A stretch of 37,651 nt of DNA, taken from the NCBI GenBank assembly GCA_041390825.1, contig JAWKPF010000038.1:1-37651 (forward strand), read 5' to 3'. Source of the DNA: Thermomicrobiales bacterium. Lineage in GTDB: Bacteria; Chloroflexota; Chloroflexia; Thermomicrobiales; UBA6265. The notes beneath the pieces were generated by a model, which made no database searches, was not told where the DNA came from, and saw only the letters and a program-made list of their open reading frames with translations. Position numbers and translations under genes: made by a program. Every line of letters starts with the position of its first letter. Within the stretch, counting starts at the first letter, position 1. Below are positions 23,207 through 29,950 of this stretch, piece after piece.

Positions 23207-24151
23207 TCACGTGAACTTGATGCGCGGGTCGAGGGTGGCGTAGAGCACGTCGGCCAGAATGTTGAAGATGACCACCAGGATGGCGTATCCGAAGCTGATT
23301 GCCATCACCACGGGCACATCCTTTTCGTTGACACCCTGAACGAGCGCGGAGCCGATTCCCGGAATGCGGAAGATCTGCTCGGTCACCACCGCGCCGCCGA
23401 CCACTGCGGGCACCTCGATGGCAATGATCGTGACGACCGGGATGAGTGCGTTGCGCGCAGCGTGTTTGATGATGACCGTGTTCTCGCGCAACCCTTTGGC
23501 CCGCGCGGTGCGCACATAATCCTGGCCGATGACTTCGAGCATCGACGCGCGCACAAATCGCGTCAGCGACCCGGCCCCGGCCAACGCCAGCACCATCATC
23601 GGCATGATCATCTGTTTCAGATTTGGCCAGAATCCGGTTACCGTGTCGTCATAGATGAACGGTAACCAGCCGAGCTTCACGCTGAACAGCAGAATGAAGA
23701 GAATGCCCGTGAAAAACGTTGGCAGGCTGAATCCGAAGAATGCGAAGGTCGTCGCCACCTGGTCGAAGACCGAATACTGCTTGATCGCCGATATGATCCC
23801 AACCGGTAAGGCAATCAACAGACTGATGATATAGGCGCCGCCGACGATTTTCAGTGTCACCGGCAGCCGACCGATCACATAGTCGCGCGCGGAACTGCGT
23901 GTGGTGTACGAGACTCCCCAATTGCCCTGCAAGTATTGGGTGGCCCAACGGGTGTACTGGACGGGGACCGGGTCGTCGATACCCATCTGCTCGCGCATCC
24001 GCTGGCGCAATTCCGCTGGCACGTTCGGGTTCGCCGCGAAACCGGAGAGCGGGTCGCCCGGCGCCAGCGCCAGGATGCCGAAGATCACCACGCTAATGGC
24101 GATAAGGGTAATGATCGAGACGATGACTCGTCGGATCAGATAGCGGCCCAT
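23207..24151 (-). CDS. Opp/Dpp-type ABC transporter permease (DppB-like)
   Basis: A 314-residue permease with AGGAG upstream of the ATG at 24151. It begins MGRYLIRRVIVSIITLIAIS, the usual DppB/OppB start, followed by FGILALAPGDPLSGFAANPN, QYTRWATQYLQGNWGVSYTT, six helices in all, the EAA loop ARAKGLRENTVIIKHAARNA and the C-terminus DVLYATLDPRIKFT. All family blocks are intact. First gene of a two-gene operon with the DppC-like gene. A minus-strand TACACT near 24250 could be its -10 box, but the -35 is poor. Confidence 0.92.
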   Translation of the reverse strand: MGRYLIRRVIVSIITLIAISVVIFGILALAPGDPLSGFAANPNVPAELRQRMREQMGIDDPVPVQYTRWATQYLQGNWGVSYTTRSSARDYVIGRLPVTLKIVGGAYIISLLIALPVGIISAIKQYSVFDQVATTFAFFGFSLPTFFTGILFILLFSVKLGWLPFIYDDTVTGFWPNLKQMIMPMMVLALAGAGSLTRFVRASMLEVIGQDYVRTARAKGLRENTVIIKHAARNALIPVVTIIAIEVPAVVGGAVVTEQIFRIPGIGSALVQGVNEKDVPVVMAISFGYAILVVIFNILADVLYATLDPRIKFT

Positions 24152-24348
24152 GACCTGCTCCTGACATTCTTCCGTAGCTCATCCAAACGGCCAGGCTGGG
24201 AATTCAGTGGCACATCAGGCGCTTGGATGAAGTGACTGCGCGACCAGTGTAGCCGGATCCTATGGGACGCTTCTGCTCTGAATTCTCCCGAAAACGCCAT
24301 CATGCTACGCAGTTGGTTCGGCTCATGTCAAGAAGCTGCGTCCCGTTG

Positions 24349-24357
24349 TGGTAAACT
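24349..24357 (+). promoter_or_regulatory. extended -10 promoter of rplY
   Basis: TGG followed by TAAACT (24352-24357) is an extended -10 element; no convincing -35 hexamer lies 16-18 bp upstream. The start would be close to 24364, i.e. at the first bases of the hairpin 24363-24382, giving a leader of about 83 bases. Confidence 0.45.
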
Positions 24358-24362
24358 GGCGC

Positions 24363-24385
24363 AACGCGGCATGAGCCGCGTTTTT
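24363..24385 (+). promoter_or_regulatory. terminator-like hairpin at the 5' end of the rplY transcript
   Basis: AACGCGGC-atga-GCCGCGTT followed by TTT: an 8-bp GC-rich stem with a T5 run, the form of an intrinsic terminator. The upstream gene (oppB-like) is transcribed away from it, so there is no plus-strand transcript for it to end. Early attenuation of rplY or a 5' stabilising stem-loop is more likely. Confidence 0.6.
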
Positions 24386-24446
24386 GTATGCCTGCCGAAC
24401 ACTACGTGCTCAGCCAGGTCGAGGAAGTAGAAGTCAGGAGAAGGCG

Positions 24447-25109
24447 ATGAGCCAGCCGACTTTGAGTGCCGAAGCGCGAACAGTCGTCGGCAAGAAAGTC
24501 AAGAACCTGCGCAAGCAGGGTCTCGTTCCGGCCGTGATCTACGGTCCCGGAATCAAAGAGACCATTCAAATCACCGTCGAGGAGAAAGGGTTCTCCAAGT
24601 TCTATCAGGTGCACGGTCATTCCACGCTCCTGAAGCTCTCCTCGGACGGCAAGAACTACCAGGTGCTGATTCGCGACGTGCAGGTCGATCCCGTTCGCAA
24701 GAACCCGCTGCATGTCGACTTCTTTGCTCCGAACCTCAAGAAGGAAACCACCGCATCGGTTCCGCTGGCGCTGATCCACACGCCGGATGGGCCCGGCATC
24801 TTCACCCCGGTGCTTTCTGAGCTTCACGTCTCTGGTTTGCCGAAGGATATTCCAACGCGAATCGAGGTCGACTGCTCCGTTCTCCAGAACGAAGGCGATT
24901 CGATCCGCGTCGGGGATCTGCAGCTCCCCGAGGGAATCCACCTTCAGACCAGTGCTGACGAAGTCGTCGCAACGCTGACTCCGAAGATCTCGCAAGAAGC
25001 CTTCGAGGCCGCTGAAGCTGGCGTCGAAGTCGAGGCAGTCGCCGAGGCACCAGCTGAGGAAGCCTCCGACGCCGCTGAGGCTGCCGTTGCCGAGGAAGCC
25101 GGCGAGTAG
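24447..25109 (+). CDS. rplY: 50S ribosomal protein bL25 (TL5/CTC type)
   Basis: A 220-residue protein with AGGAGAAGG before the ATG at 24447. bL25 binds 5S rRNA; the long two-domain form is known as TL5 or general stress protein CTC. The N-terminal 5S-binding domain (LSAEARTVVGKKVKNLRKQG, LVPAVIYGPG, VLIRDVQVDPVRKNPLHVDF) and the C-terminal beta domain (VPLALIHTPDGPGIFTPVLS, LPKDIPTRIEVDCSVL, LPEGIHLQTSADEVVATLTP) are complete. A 40-residue Ala/Glu-rich acidic tail ends the protein, as in other long forms. Frequently this gene lies near pth, but here it stands alone. Confidence 0.95.
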   Translation: MSQPTLSAEARTVVGKKVKNLRKQGLVPAVIYGPGIKETIQITVEEKGFSKFYQVHGHSTLLKLSSDGKNYQVLIRDVQVDPVRKNPLHVDFFAPNLKKETTASVPLALIHTPDGPGIFTPVLSELHVSGLPKDIPTRIEVDCSVLQNEGDSIRVGDLQLPEGIHLQTSADEVVATLTPKISQEAFEAAEAGVEVEAVAEAPAEEASDAAEAAVAEEAGE

Positions 25110-25130
25110 CCAGTTCCATTGCCGCGATCG

Positions 25131-25160
25131 ACGAGCCGGGGCGCATGCGCCTCGGCTCGT
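25131..25160. terminator. intrinsic-terminator-like hairpin after rplY
   Basis: ACGAGCCGGGGCGC pairs with GCGCCTCGGCTCGT with a single G-T pair, 12-13 bp stem and minimal loop, followed by TCCGTTT. It lies between the convergent rplY and LLM genes and could serve both. Confidence 0.75.
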
Positions 25161-25198
25161 TCCGTTTCACGATCTTCGATTCCGTCAGCGGCTTGCGG

Positions 25199-26251
25199 TC
25201 ATCCTGCGGGCCGCGCTTCTCTCGGGTGTTGCACACGCGGGGCATCCGCAATCAGCGGGGTAACTTCGTTTGCCAGCAACCCGATCATGTGCGCCAGCCG
25301 CTCATCGTTCACACCGGCGGCGTGAATATTGGCCAGGAACACATCGATATCGAGCCGTTCCCGCAATGTGAGCAACTCGCGGGCCACGGTTTCCGGTGAT
25401 CCAGCGACGAATGACTCGTCCTGGATCATCTGCTCAGCCGCGGCGCGTGCCTTGTCCAGATCGCCTGGCCCGCCGCTGCCGAGCCGATGCAACCGATCCA
25501 GGTCTTCTGTCATCCCATCGAGCGCTTCCAGATCGGTCGGAGCGATCGAGAGTTGCCGCATGAGGGCAATCCGGCCAGCTCCGGGCAGATCTAGCTGGCG
25601 CTTGGCGCAGCCTGCGCGAAAGGCGGCCACCGTCTGCGCCAACTCGATTCCGCGCTTGAACCCGATTGCCAGGCTCATGCCTCGCATCCCTGCCCACATG
25701 GCCGCTTGCGGATCGCGACCGGCAAACCAAAGCGGCGGATACGGCTTCTGCAACGGCAGTGGATGAATCGCAACCTCCCGCACAACAGTGCCGGGACGGT
25801 CGAGCGTCACCGCGCCCCCTTCCCAGAGCGCGGTCATGACCGCATATCGCTCCTGAAAGAGCTGCTCCCGCTCGGCCGGGTCGATCCCGATGGCTGCCAA
25901 CTCTTCGACCCGATGCCCGAGACCGAACCCGACCTCCAACCGTCCGTTGCTCAGTTGGTCGAGTACGGCCACCTCCTCCGCGAGTTGCGCCGGGAGGTGC
26001 ATGGGCAGTGTGTACGCCAGCACACCGAGACGAATCTGACTCGTTCGCTGGCTGGCCGCAGCGATCCAGGCGGTGGCTGAGGACGCCCGGTATGTCTGCA
26101 GGAAATGCCGCTCGGCCGTGAACGCATAGCGCAGACCTGCTCGATCGGCAGTCGAAAGGAGCTTCAGCCGCCGCTCGTAGACCTCGGCGGTGGAGTCGGA
26201 ATCGGTCGGATCGACCTGATGAATGTCGAAGAGCCCAAGCTCGATGGTCAT
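25199..26251 (-). CDS. LLM-class flavin-dependent oxidoreductase (luciferase-like), third copy
   Basis: A 350-residue protein from ATG 26251, with GGGAAAG before it. Start MTIELGLFDIHQVDP, then RRLKLLSTADRAGLRYAFTA, ERHFLQTYRASSATAWIAAA, IRLGVLAYTLPMHLPAQLAE, VLDQLSNGRLEVGFGLGH and PYPPLWFAGRDPQAAMWAG are the blocks of FMN-dependent bacterial-luciferase-type monooxygenases (the E-x-H-F and D-LS-GR motifs). It differs clearly from the two F420-type LLM genes at 9.2-11.2 kb. It is preceded by its own promoter and a leader holding a 15-codon ORF and a terminator-like hairpin, so expression may be attenuated. Substrate unknown. Confidence 0.88.
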   Translation of the reverse strand: MTIELGLFDIHQVDPTDSDSTAEVYERRLKLLSTADRAGLRYAFTAERHFLQTYRASSATAWIAAASQRTSQIRLGVLAYTLPMHLPAQLAEEVAVLDQLSNGRLEVGFGLGHRVEELAAIGIDPAEREQLFQERYAVMTALWEGGAVTLDRPGTVVREVAIHPLPLQKPYPPLWFAGRDPQAAMWAGMRGMSLAIGFKRGIELAQTVAAFRAGCAKRQLDLPGAGRIALMRQLSIAPTDLEALDGMTEDLDRLHRLGSGGPGDLDKARAAAEQMIQDESFVAGSPETVARELLTLRERLDIDVFLANIHAAGVNDERLAHMIGLLANEVTPLIADAPRVQHPREARPAG

Positions 26252-26294
26252 GTCAGCTTTCCCATTGGCCCAGCGCGCAACCCCTCCAAACGAC

Positions 26295-26325
26295 GAGAGC
26301 CGACCCAATTTCTGGGCCGGCTCTC
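26295..26325 (-). terminator. terminator/attenuator-like hairpin ahead of the LLM gene
   Basis: On the minus strand GAGAGCCGGCCCA-gaaat-TGGGTCGGCTCTC: a 13-bp stem with one mismatch and a 5-base loop. It is preceded by GAAGAA and followed by GTCGTTT, so the T-run is weak. It lies 32 bases after the stop of the small ORF and 43 bases before the LLM start, inside the same predicted transcript. Confidence 0.65.
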
Positions 26326-26357
26326 TTCTTCGGGGCATCGCCGCCGGGAACAAACCG

Positions 26358-26405
26358 TTAGAGGCTTACTCCTGAAGCGGCGATACCCGTACCGTGACTA
26401 CTCAT
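26358..26405 (-). CDS. 15-residue leader peptide ORF with perfect Shine-Dalgarno
   Basis: ATG at 26405, stop TAA at 26358-26360, product MSSHGTGIAASGVSL. The ten bases AAGGAGGTGA (26420-26411) are a full match to the anti-Shine-Dalgarno, with 8 bases between AGGAGG and the ATG; no other gene in the window has so strong a site. A TTGACG-17-TACTGT promoter lies about 80 bases upstream. Four serines and three glycines in 15 residues, no cysteine and no aromatic residue. It precedes a terminator-like hairpin and the LLM oxidoreductase. Function not recognised: a regulatory leader peptide is my first guess, an independent small peptide the second. Confidence 0.65.
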   Translation of the reverse strand: MSSHGTGIAASGVSL

Positions 26406-26450
26406 GGGCATCACCTCCTTCACCCTACGCGGAACGAGATGGATAAACGG

Positions 26451-26485
26451 CGGGCCAGAGATGCTGTTTCAGCGGTTCCGGCCCG
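26451..26485 (-). promoter_or_regulatory. nested hairpin at the 5' end of the leader transcript
   Basis: On the minus strand CGGGCC ... GGCCCG enclose GCTG-AAA-CAGC (26473-26463). The outer stem begins about two bases after the predicted transcription start. It may be a 5' stabiliser or part of a regulatory RNA fold together with the ribosome site at 26411-26420. Confidence 0.45.
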
Positions 26486-26493
26486 GTGAGATA

Positions 26494-26522
26494 ACAGTAT
26501 CACCCGATCTGGCAAGCGTCAA
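26494..26522 (-). promoter_or_regulatory. sigma70-type promoter of the leader/LLM unit
   Basis: -35 TTGACG (26522-26517), 17-bp spacer, -10 TACTGT (26499-26494), preceded by TGA. The predicted start is near 26487. It lies 50 bp after the 3' end of purN on the same strand, making the LLM gene a separate unit. Confidence 0.65.
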
Positions 26523-26572
26523 TTTGCTGAACAAGATTCCAGCAAGCGAGACCCTGCCGGTTTCGCGCAGAG

Positions 26573-27223
26573 TCAGCTTTCTGGCGTCTGTTCCCTGGCT
26601 CCCAGCTTCTCCAGGTAGGCTTCGATAGCCCGTGGATAGAGTTCTTTCTCCGCCTGAAAGACGCGGGCCGCGAGTGCGTGCGCATCGTCGCCTGGGAGAA
26701 CGGGCACCGCCTGGCGCATGAGGACAGGCCCGGTGTCATAGCCATTGTCGACGAGATGAACGGTGGCGCCGGATTGCCGCTCTCCATGATCGAGCACAGC
26801 CTGGTGCACGCGATCGCCATAGAATCCCCGGCCAGCCGCAAAGCTGCATTCCGGCAACAAAGCCGGGTGAATGTTGAGAATGCGGCCCTCCCACTTGGCA
26901 GGCACGACCAGCTTTCGCAGAAACCCCGCCAGGATCAGCAGGGTGGGGGCATACGGTTCGACCGTCTCAAAAACCGCGTCACTGTACGCAGCATCGGACT
27001 CGAACTCCCGACGCACGATGGTGGCTGCCGGAATCCCCGCTGTTTGCGCGATCTCGAGTCCCCCGGCGTCCCGTTTCGAGCTGACGACCACACCGATTCG
27101 CGCTGCCAGCGATCCGTTTTCCGTACGCTCGATCAGATTCGCCAATGTTCGCCCCCCACCGGAGATGAGCACGGCCAACACCGGCTTGGGCTGGTCCACT
27201 GGATCGTCCATTGTCGGGGGCAT
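26573..27223 (-). CDS. purN: phosphoribosylglycinamide formyltransferase
   Basis: A 216-residue enzyme of purine synthesis that transfers formyl from 10-formyl-THF to GAR. Seen: VLAVLISGGGRTLANLIERT (phosphate-binding loop), VVSSKRDAGGLEIA, TLLILAGFLRKLVVPAKWEG, ILNIHPALLPEC with the catalytic Asn and His, SGATVHLVDNGYDTGPVLMR with the catalytic Asp of DxGxDxGP, and the C-terminal EKELYPRAIEAYL. In most homologues the loop is GSGSNL; here GGGRTL is a variant. The folate loop SFAAGRGFYGDRVHQAVLD (normally FPGxxGxxA) is also altered. ATG 27223 is used; ATG 27211 (MDDPVDQPK) has better distance to GAGAGG. Divergent from the PP2C-like membrane protein gene. Confidence 0.9.
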   Translation of the reverse strand: MPPTMDDPVDQPKPVLAVLISGGGRTLANLIERTENGSLAARIGVVVSSKRDAGGLEIAQTAGIPAATIVRREFESDAAYSDAVFETVEPYAPTLLILAGFLRKLVVPAKWEGRILNIHPALLPECSFAAGRGFYGDRVHQAVLDHGERQSGATVHLVDNGYDTGPVLMRQAVPVLPGDDAHALAARVFQAEKELYPRAIEAYLEKLGAREQTPES

Positions 27224-27348
27224 TCCTCTCAGGTGGTTTAGCGCAACGGCGCGATTCTAGCGGGTTCTCGCTAGACGCATCCGGTTCGCTCTTCCATACT
27301 TGCCCACAGTTGCCCGATACCCAAACGCCGAGACGGCGATCGAGCGCG

Positions 27349-29361
27349 ATGCACACTGATGACACAACGGCGCCGGTCTCTCCGCATCAACCGGTCGACT
27401 CCCAAGCCACCCTGCCCAATCTGTTGCTGGGACGCACACTCGACAAGACCGTCGAGTCGCAACACCGGCGATTGCTTGCTGTCTCGATTCCCAAATCGCT
27501 GACCCGCGATGAAGTTGCTCGCGCCGATGAAGCGCTCGATCAGCTCTCGCTGACCTTTTTCTCGCATTCCAATGATTCGCTGGCGAACGCCTTTGCGGCT
27601 GCGCTGAGAGCAGTGCAACGTCCAGCAAGAACATCGCTAGTAGCGGATGAACCGTCAGGGTTCGATGGCGGAATAGTCGCCGCGGCGCTGGACGGCCAAC
27701 GGCTCGTGGTTTCCGCAGCGGATCCTGGGCGCGTCATCGTGCAACAGGGCGAACAGCTTTTCTCCTTCCCACGTCCGGCCGAGGCGGGCGACGAGTTTCT
27801 GGATCCAGCCGCCACCATCTTCGAAACCAAGCTCGATCCGGGGGACATCGTGGCGTTGCTCTCCGGCGGGAGCATCGCTGGCCGATCGAAATCGGGACGT
27901 CTCTCGCAGGCCGAAGTAGCCGAGATCGCCGGGCCGAAAGGCGCATGGGTCTGGATCGAGCTCGACAATGGGAAAAAGCAGGATGCCCGCCATCGCGCCG
28001 GGCTCCTCTCGTCGCCCGCACCTGAAGCGCAGCGAACCTGGAGCACCACGGCGAAACCGGCCGACCCGCTCTGGAGCAAGAGCGGCACGTCCGACGGCGC
28101 GATCTTCCAAAAACCACCCGCAATCGATTCGTTGAGCCGGTATCGGACGATGTCCGGCGATTCGTTCTCCCGGAGCGCCCGCACCCGGTTGCCGCGCGGC
28201 CGCCCCGCCGCCTGGATCATCGGGGTAGTGCTGCTGGCACTTCTCCTGGCCGGCGCCGGTTTCGCCTATCTCTACAACAACCGCCCGGACGGTGTAACCC
28301 TGCCCGATCCCGAAATCGCTTCGCACACGGCGGAGCTGGCTGCGGCGCTTGCCAGCAGCGATCCCGCCGCCATCGAAGCCGCGCTCCCTTCTGCCGAGCG
28401 CGCTTTGGCAATCGGCAAACAGGCCGAACTGCCGCAAGAGCAGCTCGCTGTGCTGGAAACCGAAATCATGCAGGCGCATGACCAGCTCGAAGGCGTATTG
28501 CGCCTGAATGACGTCCAGCTCGTGGGCCGCATTCCGGACGACATCCTCGACCGCGAGCCGCAGCTTGGCGAAGCGGCTGGCGTGATCTTCTTGCTCGACC
28601 CGACCGCGTTCCTTGTCGATCTGGACAGCATGATGATGCTGGAAATGCCGTTCTCGCCGAACTCATCGATCCATACGTTCGACACTCAGACCGCTGCCGA
28701 TGATGTGGCCGGCGTGGTCGCCAGCGACGGCAGCCGACTCGTGCTGATGGGTTTCGACGGCACCGCCGCGGAAATCGGAGTGACCACCTGGCCGAAGGGT
28801 GTCGACCCAACCACTGGGTTGATCAGCGGATTCCAGAACCGGCTCTATCTTCTCGATCAGGAAAGCGGTGAGATCTACGTCGCCGATGGCCAGGACAACA
28901 TCGCCTATCGCTGGCTCGCGGATACCGAGCCGCCGCTCCAAACAGGCGCGCTCGGTATGGAGATCAATGGCGCGATCCACGTCGTCTATGCCGATGGCCG
29001 GCTGGTCAGCATGAGTGCTGGCGAGGTCTACGACCGGCAAGACCTGGGCCGTGCAAGTGGTGAGTTCGAAGTGCTGGCGGTCGATTCCGGCGAAGAGACC
29101 GGCGATCTCTATCTTGCGACGCTTGCGGATGGCACCGCGTCACTCCACCTCTTCGACCTGACCGACGGCACGACCACGCAAATCCTGCTCCCGCCGGTAA
29201 CCGCCGAGGGCGAATCGGTGGAAGATCTCTTCGAGGGAATCGACTCGATGATCGTCAGCGAAGCGCGTGATCAGATCTACTGGATCGCGGACGGCGCGGT
29301 CTGGTCAGCCAAGTTGCCAGAAATGCCGGAAGCCGAAGAGCCAGCAACGGACAACGCTTGA
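27349..29361 (+). CDS. one-pass membrane protein with PP2C-like N-terminal region and beta-propeller-like C-terminal part
   Basis: A 670-residue protein from ATG 27349. Residues 1-220 resemble a serine/threonine phosphatase PP2C domain without the metal-binding aspartates: the pattern GGIVAAALDGQRLVVSAADP, VIVQQGEQLFSFP and LDPGDIVALLSGGSIAG mirrors the 'G-S-A-LV-G.L.VA..GDSR' and 'L.PGD.LLL.SDGL' strands, with SGG in place of SDG. A single membrane helix lies at residues 287-309 (IIGVVLLALLLAGAGFAYLY). Outside follow a helical linker and repeated strand pairs (FLLDPTAFLVDLDSMMM, GSRLVLMGFDGTAAEIG, RLYLLDQESGEIYVADG, DGRLVSMSAGEVYDRQDL) that suggest a beta-propeller. I recognise no named family. 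A sensor with an inactive phosphatase-like cytosolic part is plausible but inferred. Confidence 0.7.
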   Translation: MHTDDTTAPVSPHQPVDSQATLPNLLLGRTLDKTVESQHRRLLAVSIPKSLTRDEVARADEALDQLSLTFFSHSNDSLANAFAAALRAVQRPARTSLVADEPSGFDGGIVAAALDGQRLVVSAADPGRVIVQQGEQLFSFPRPAEAGDEFLDPAATIFETKLDPGDIVALLSGGSIAGRSKSGRLSQAEVAEIAGPKGAWVWIELDNGKKQDARHRAGLLSSPAPEAQRTWSTTAKPADPLWSKSGTSDGAIFQKPPAIDSLSRYRTMSGDSFSRSARTRLPRGRPAAWIIGVVLLALLLAGAGFAYLYNNRPDGVTLPDPEIASHTAELAAALASSDPAAIEAALPSAERALAIGKQAELPQEQLAVLETEIMQAHDQLEGVLRLNDVQLVGRIPDDILDREPQLGEAAGVIFLLDPTAFLVDLDSMMMLEMPFSPNSSIHTFDTQTAADDVAGVVASDGSRLVLMGFDGTAAEIGVTTWPKGVDPTTGLISGFQNRLYLLDQESGEIYVADGQDNIAYRWLADTEPPLQTGALGMEINGAIHVVYADGRLVSMSAGEVYDRQDLGRASGEFEVLAVDSGEETGDLYLATLADGTASLHLFDLTDGTTTQILLPPVTAEGESVEDLFEGIDSMIVSEARDQIYWIADGAVWSAKLPEMPEAEEPATDNA

Positions 29362-29374
29362 GTGTCGTCCCGCA

Positions 29375-29390
29375 GGTGACAACCGTCACC
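29375..29390. terminator. small hairpin between convergent genes
   Basis: GGTGAC-aacc-GTCACC, 6-bp perfect stem, 13 bp after the stop of the membrane protein gene and 38 bp before the ferredoxin 3' end. No T-run; weak candidate for transcription end. Confidence 0.35.
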
Positions 29391-29428
29391 GAACGGCGCG
29401 TTGCCCGTTGCGGCTCTTCATGCATGTT

Positions 29429-29671
29429 CTACTTCGCGAAGAACGCCTTGTTCTTCAGAATGAACGCTTGCCATTGCTCGGGTACATCATCTTCGAAAAA
29501 GATCGCCTCTACCGGGCAAACCTCAGCGCAAACGCCGCAATCGATGCATTCATCAGGATTGATGAAGTACTGCTCGGCATCGTCCGTTGAGTGAATGCAG
29601 TCGACTGGGCAAACCTCGACGCACGACGCGTCCTTGGTGCCAATGCACGGCTGCGTGATGACGTACGCCAT
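29429..29671 (-). CDS. fdxA: 7Fe ferredoxin [3Fe-4S][4Fe-4S]
   Basis: An 80-residue electron carrier with GGAGGAGG before the ATG at 29671. Cysteines at 9, 17, 21, 25, 42, 45, 48 and 52 follow the CX7CX3CX3C ... CX2CX2CX3CP pattern of seven-iron ferredoxins; PVDCIH and PVEAIFFEDDVPEQW are characteristic of the actinobacterial/Chloroflexota FdxA group. The C-terminal helix is short, as in that group. Such ferredoxins feed P450s and other oxidoreductases. No partner gene is adjacent. Own promoter at 29771-29798. Confidence 0.93.
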   Translation of the reverse strand: MAYVITQPCIGTKDASCVEVCPVDCIHSTDDAEQYFINPDECIDCGVCAEVCPVEAIFFEDDVPEQWQAFILKNKAFFAK

Positions 29672-29770
29672 CTCTCATCCTCCTCCCGCAACGGGAGCAC
29701 AAATAGGCTGTGCGCTGGGTCTGCTCTTGCAACGAAGACGCTCGTCGGCGACGAACTTGCAGACTCGACC

Positions 29771-29798
29771 AGTATACGCATGCCGCGATAGTTGAAAA
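29771..29798 (-). promoter_or_regulatory. probable fdxA promoter
   Basis: -10 TATACT (29776-29771), 16-bp spacer, -35 TTTTCA (29798-29793) on the minus strand. The start would be near 29764, leaving a leader of about 93 bases. Confidence 0.4.
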
Positions 29799-29829
29799 AA
29801 GGTGCACATCGGTCGGATTTCACCGAGCC

Positions 29830-29845
29830 GTCCCGAAACAGGGAC
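29830..29845 (-). terminator. possible terminator region after the TPR gene
   Basis: GTCCC-tgtttc-GGGAC (minus strand) is a 5-bp stem in the 279-bp gap between the TPR gene and fdxA; further on, minus-strand CACC is followed by TTTTTT at 29800-29795, with a distant GGTG at 29820-29823. Either could end the TPR transcript; both are weak. I see no gene in this gap. Confidence 0.3.
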
Positions 29846-29950
29846 AAGCCTCCCACGCTTCTTCGGTTTGCCCAGAAAAGCGAACCGCGCCAACGACATG
29901 CGTCGTCAGCGCGCTTCCTTGTTCCTTTCGGTCAGCGACCCGCCGGGCCC

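Noticed and set aside
24363..24385. tRNA or terminator for the permease operon
   Set aside because: No cloverleaf; the permease genes are transcribed away from the hairpin.
29675..29899. 74-codon minus-strand frame between the TPR gene and fdxA
   Set aside because: Runs through the fdxA promoter and leader; no ribosome site or recognisable motif.
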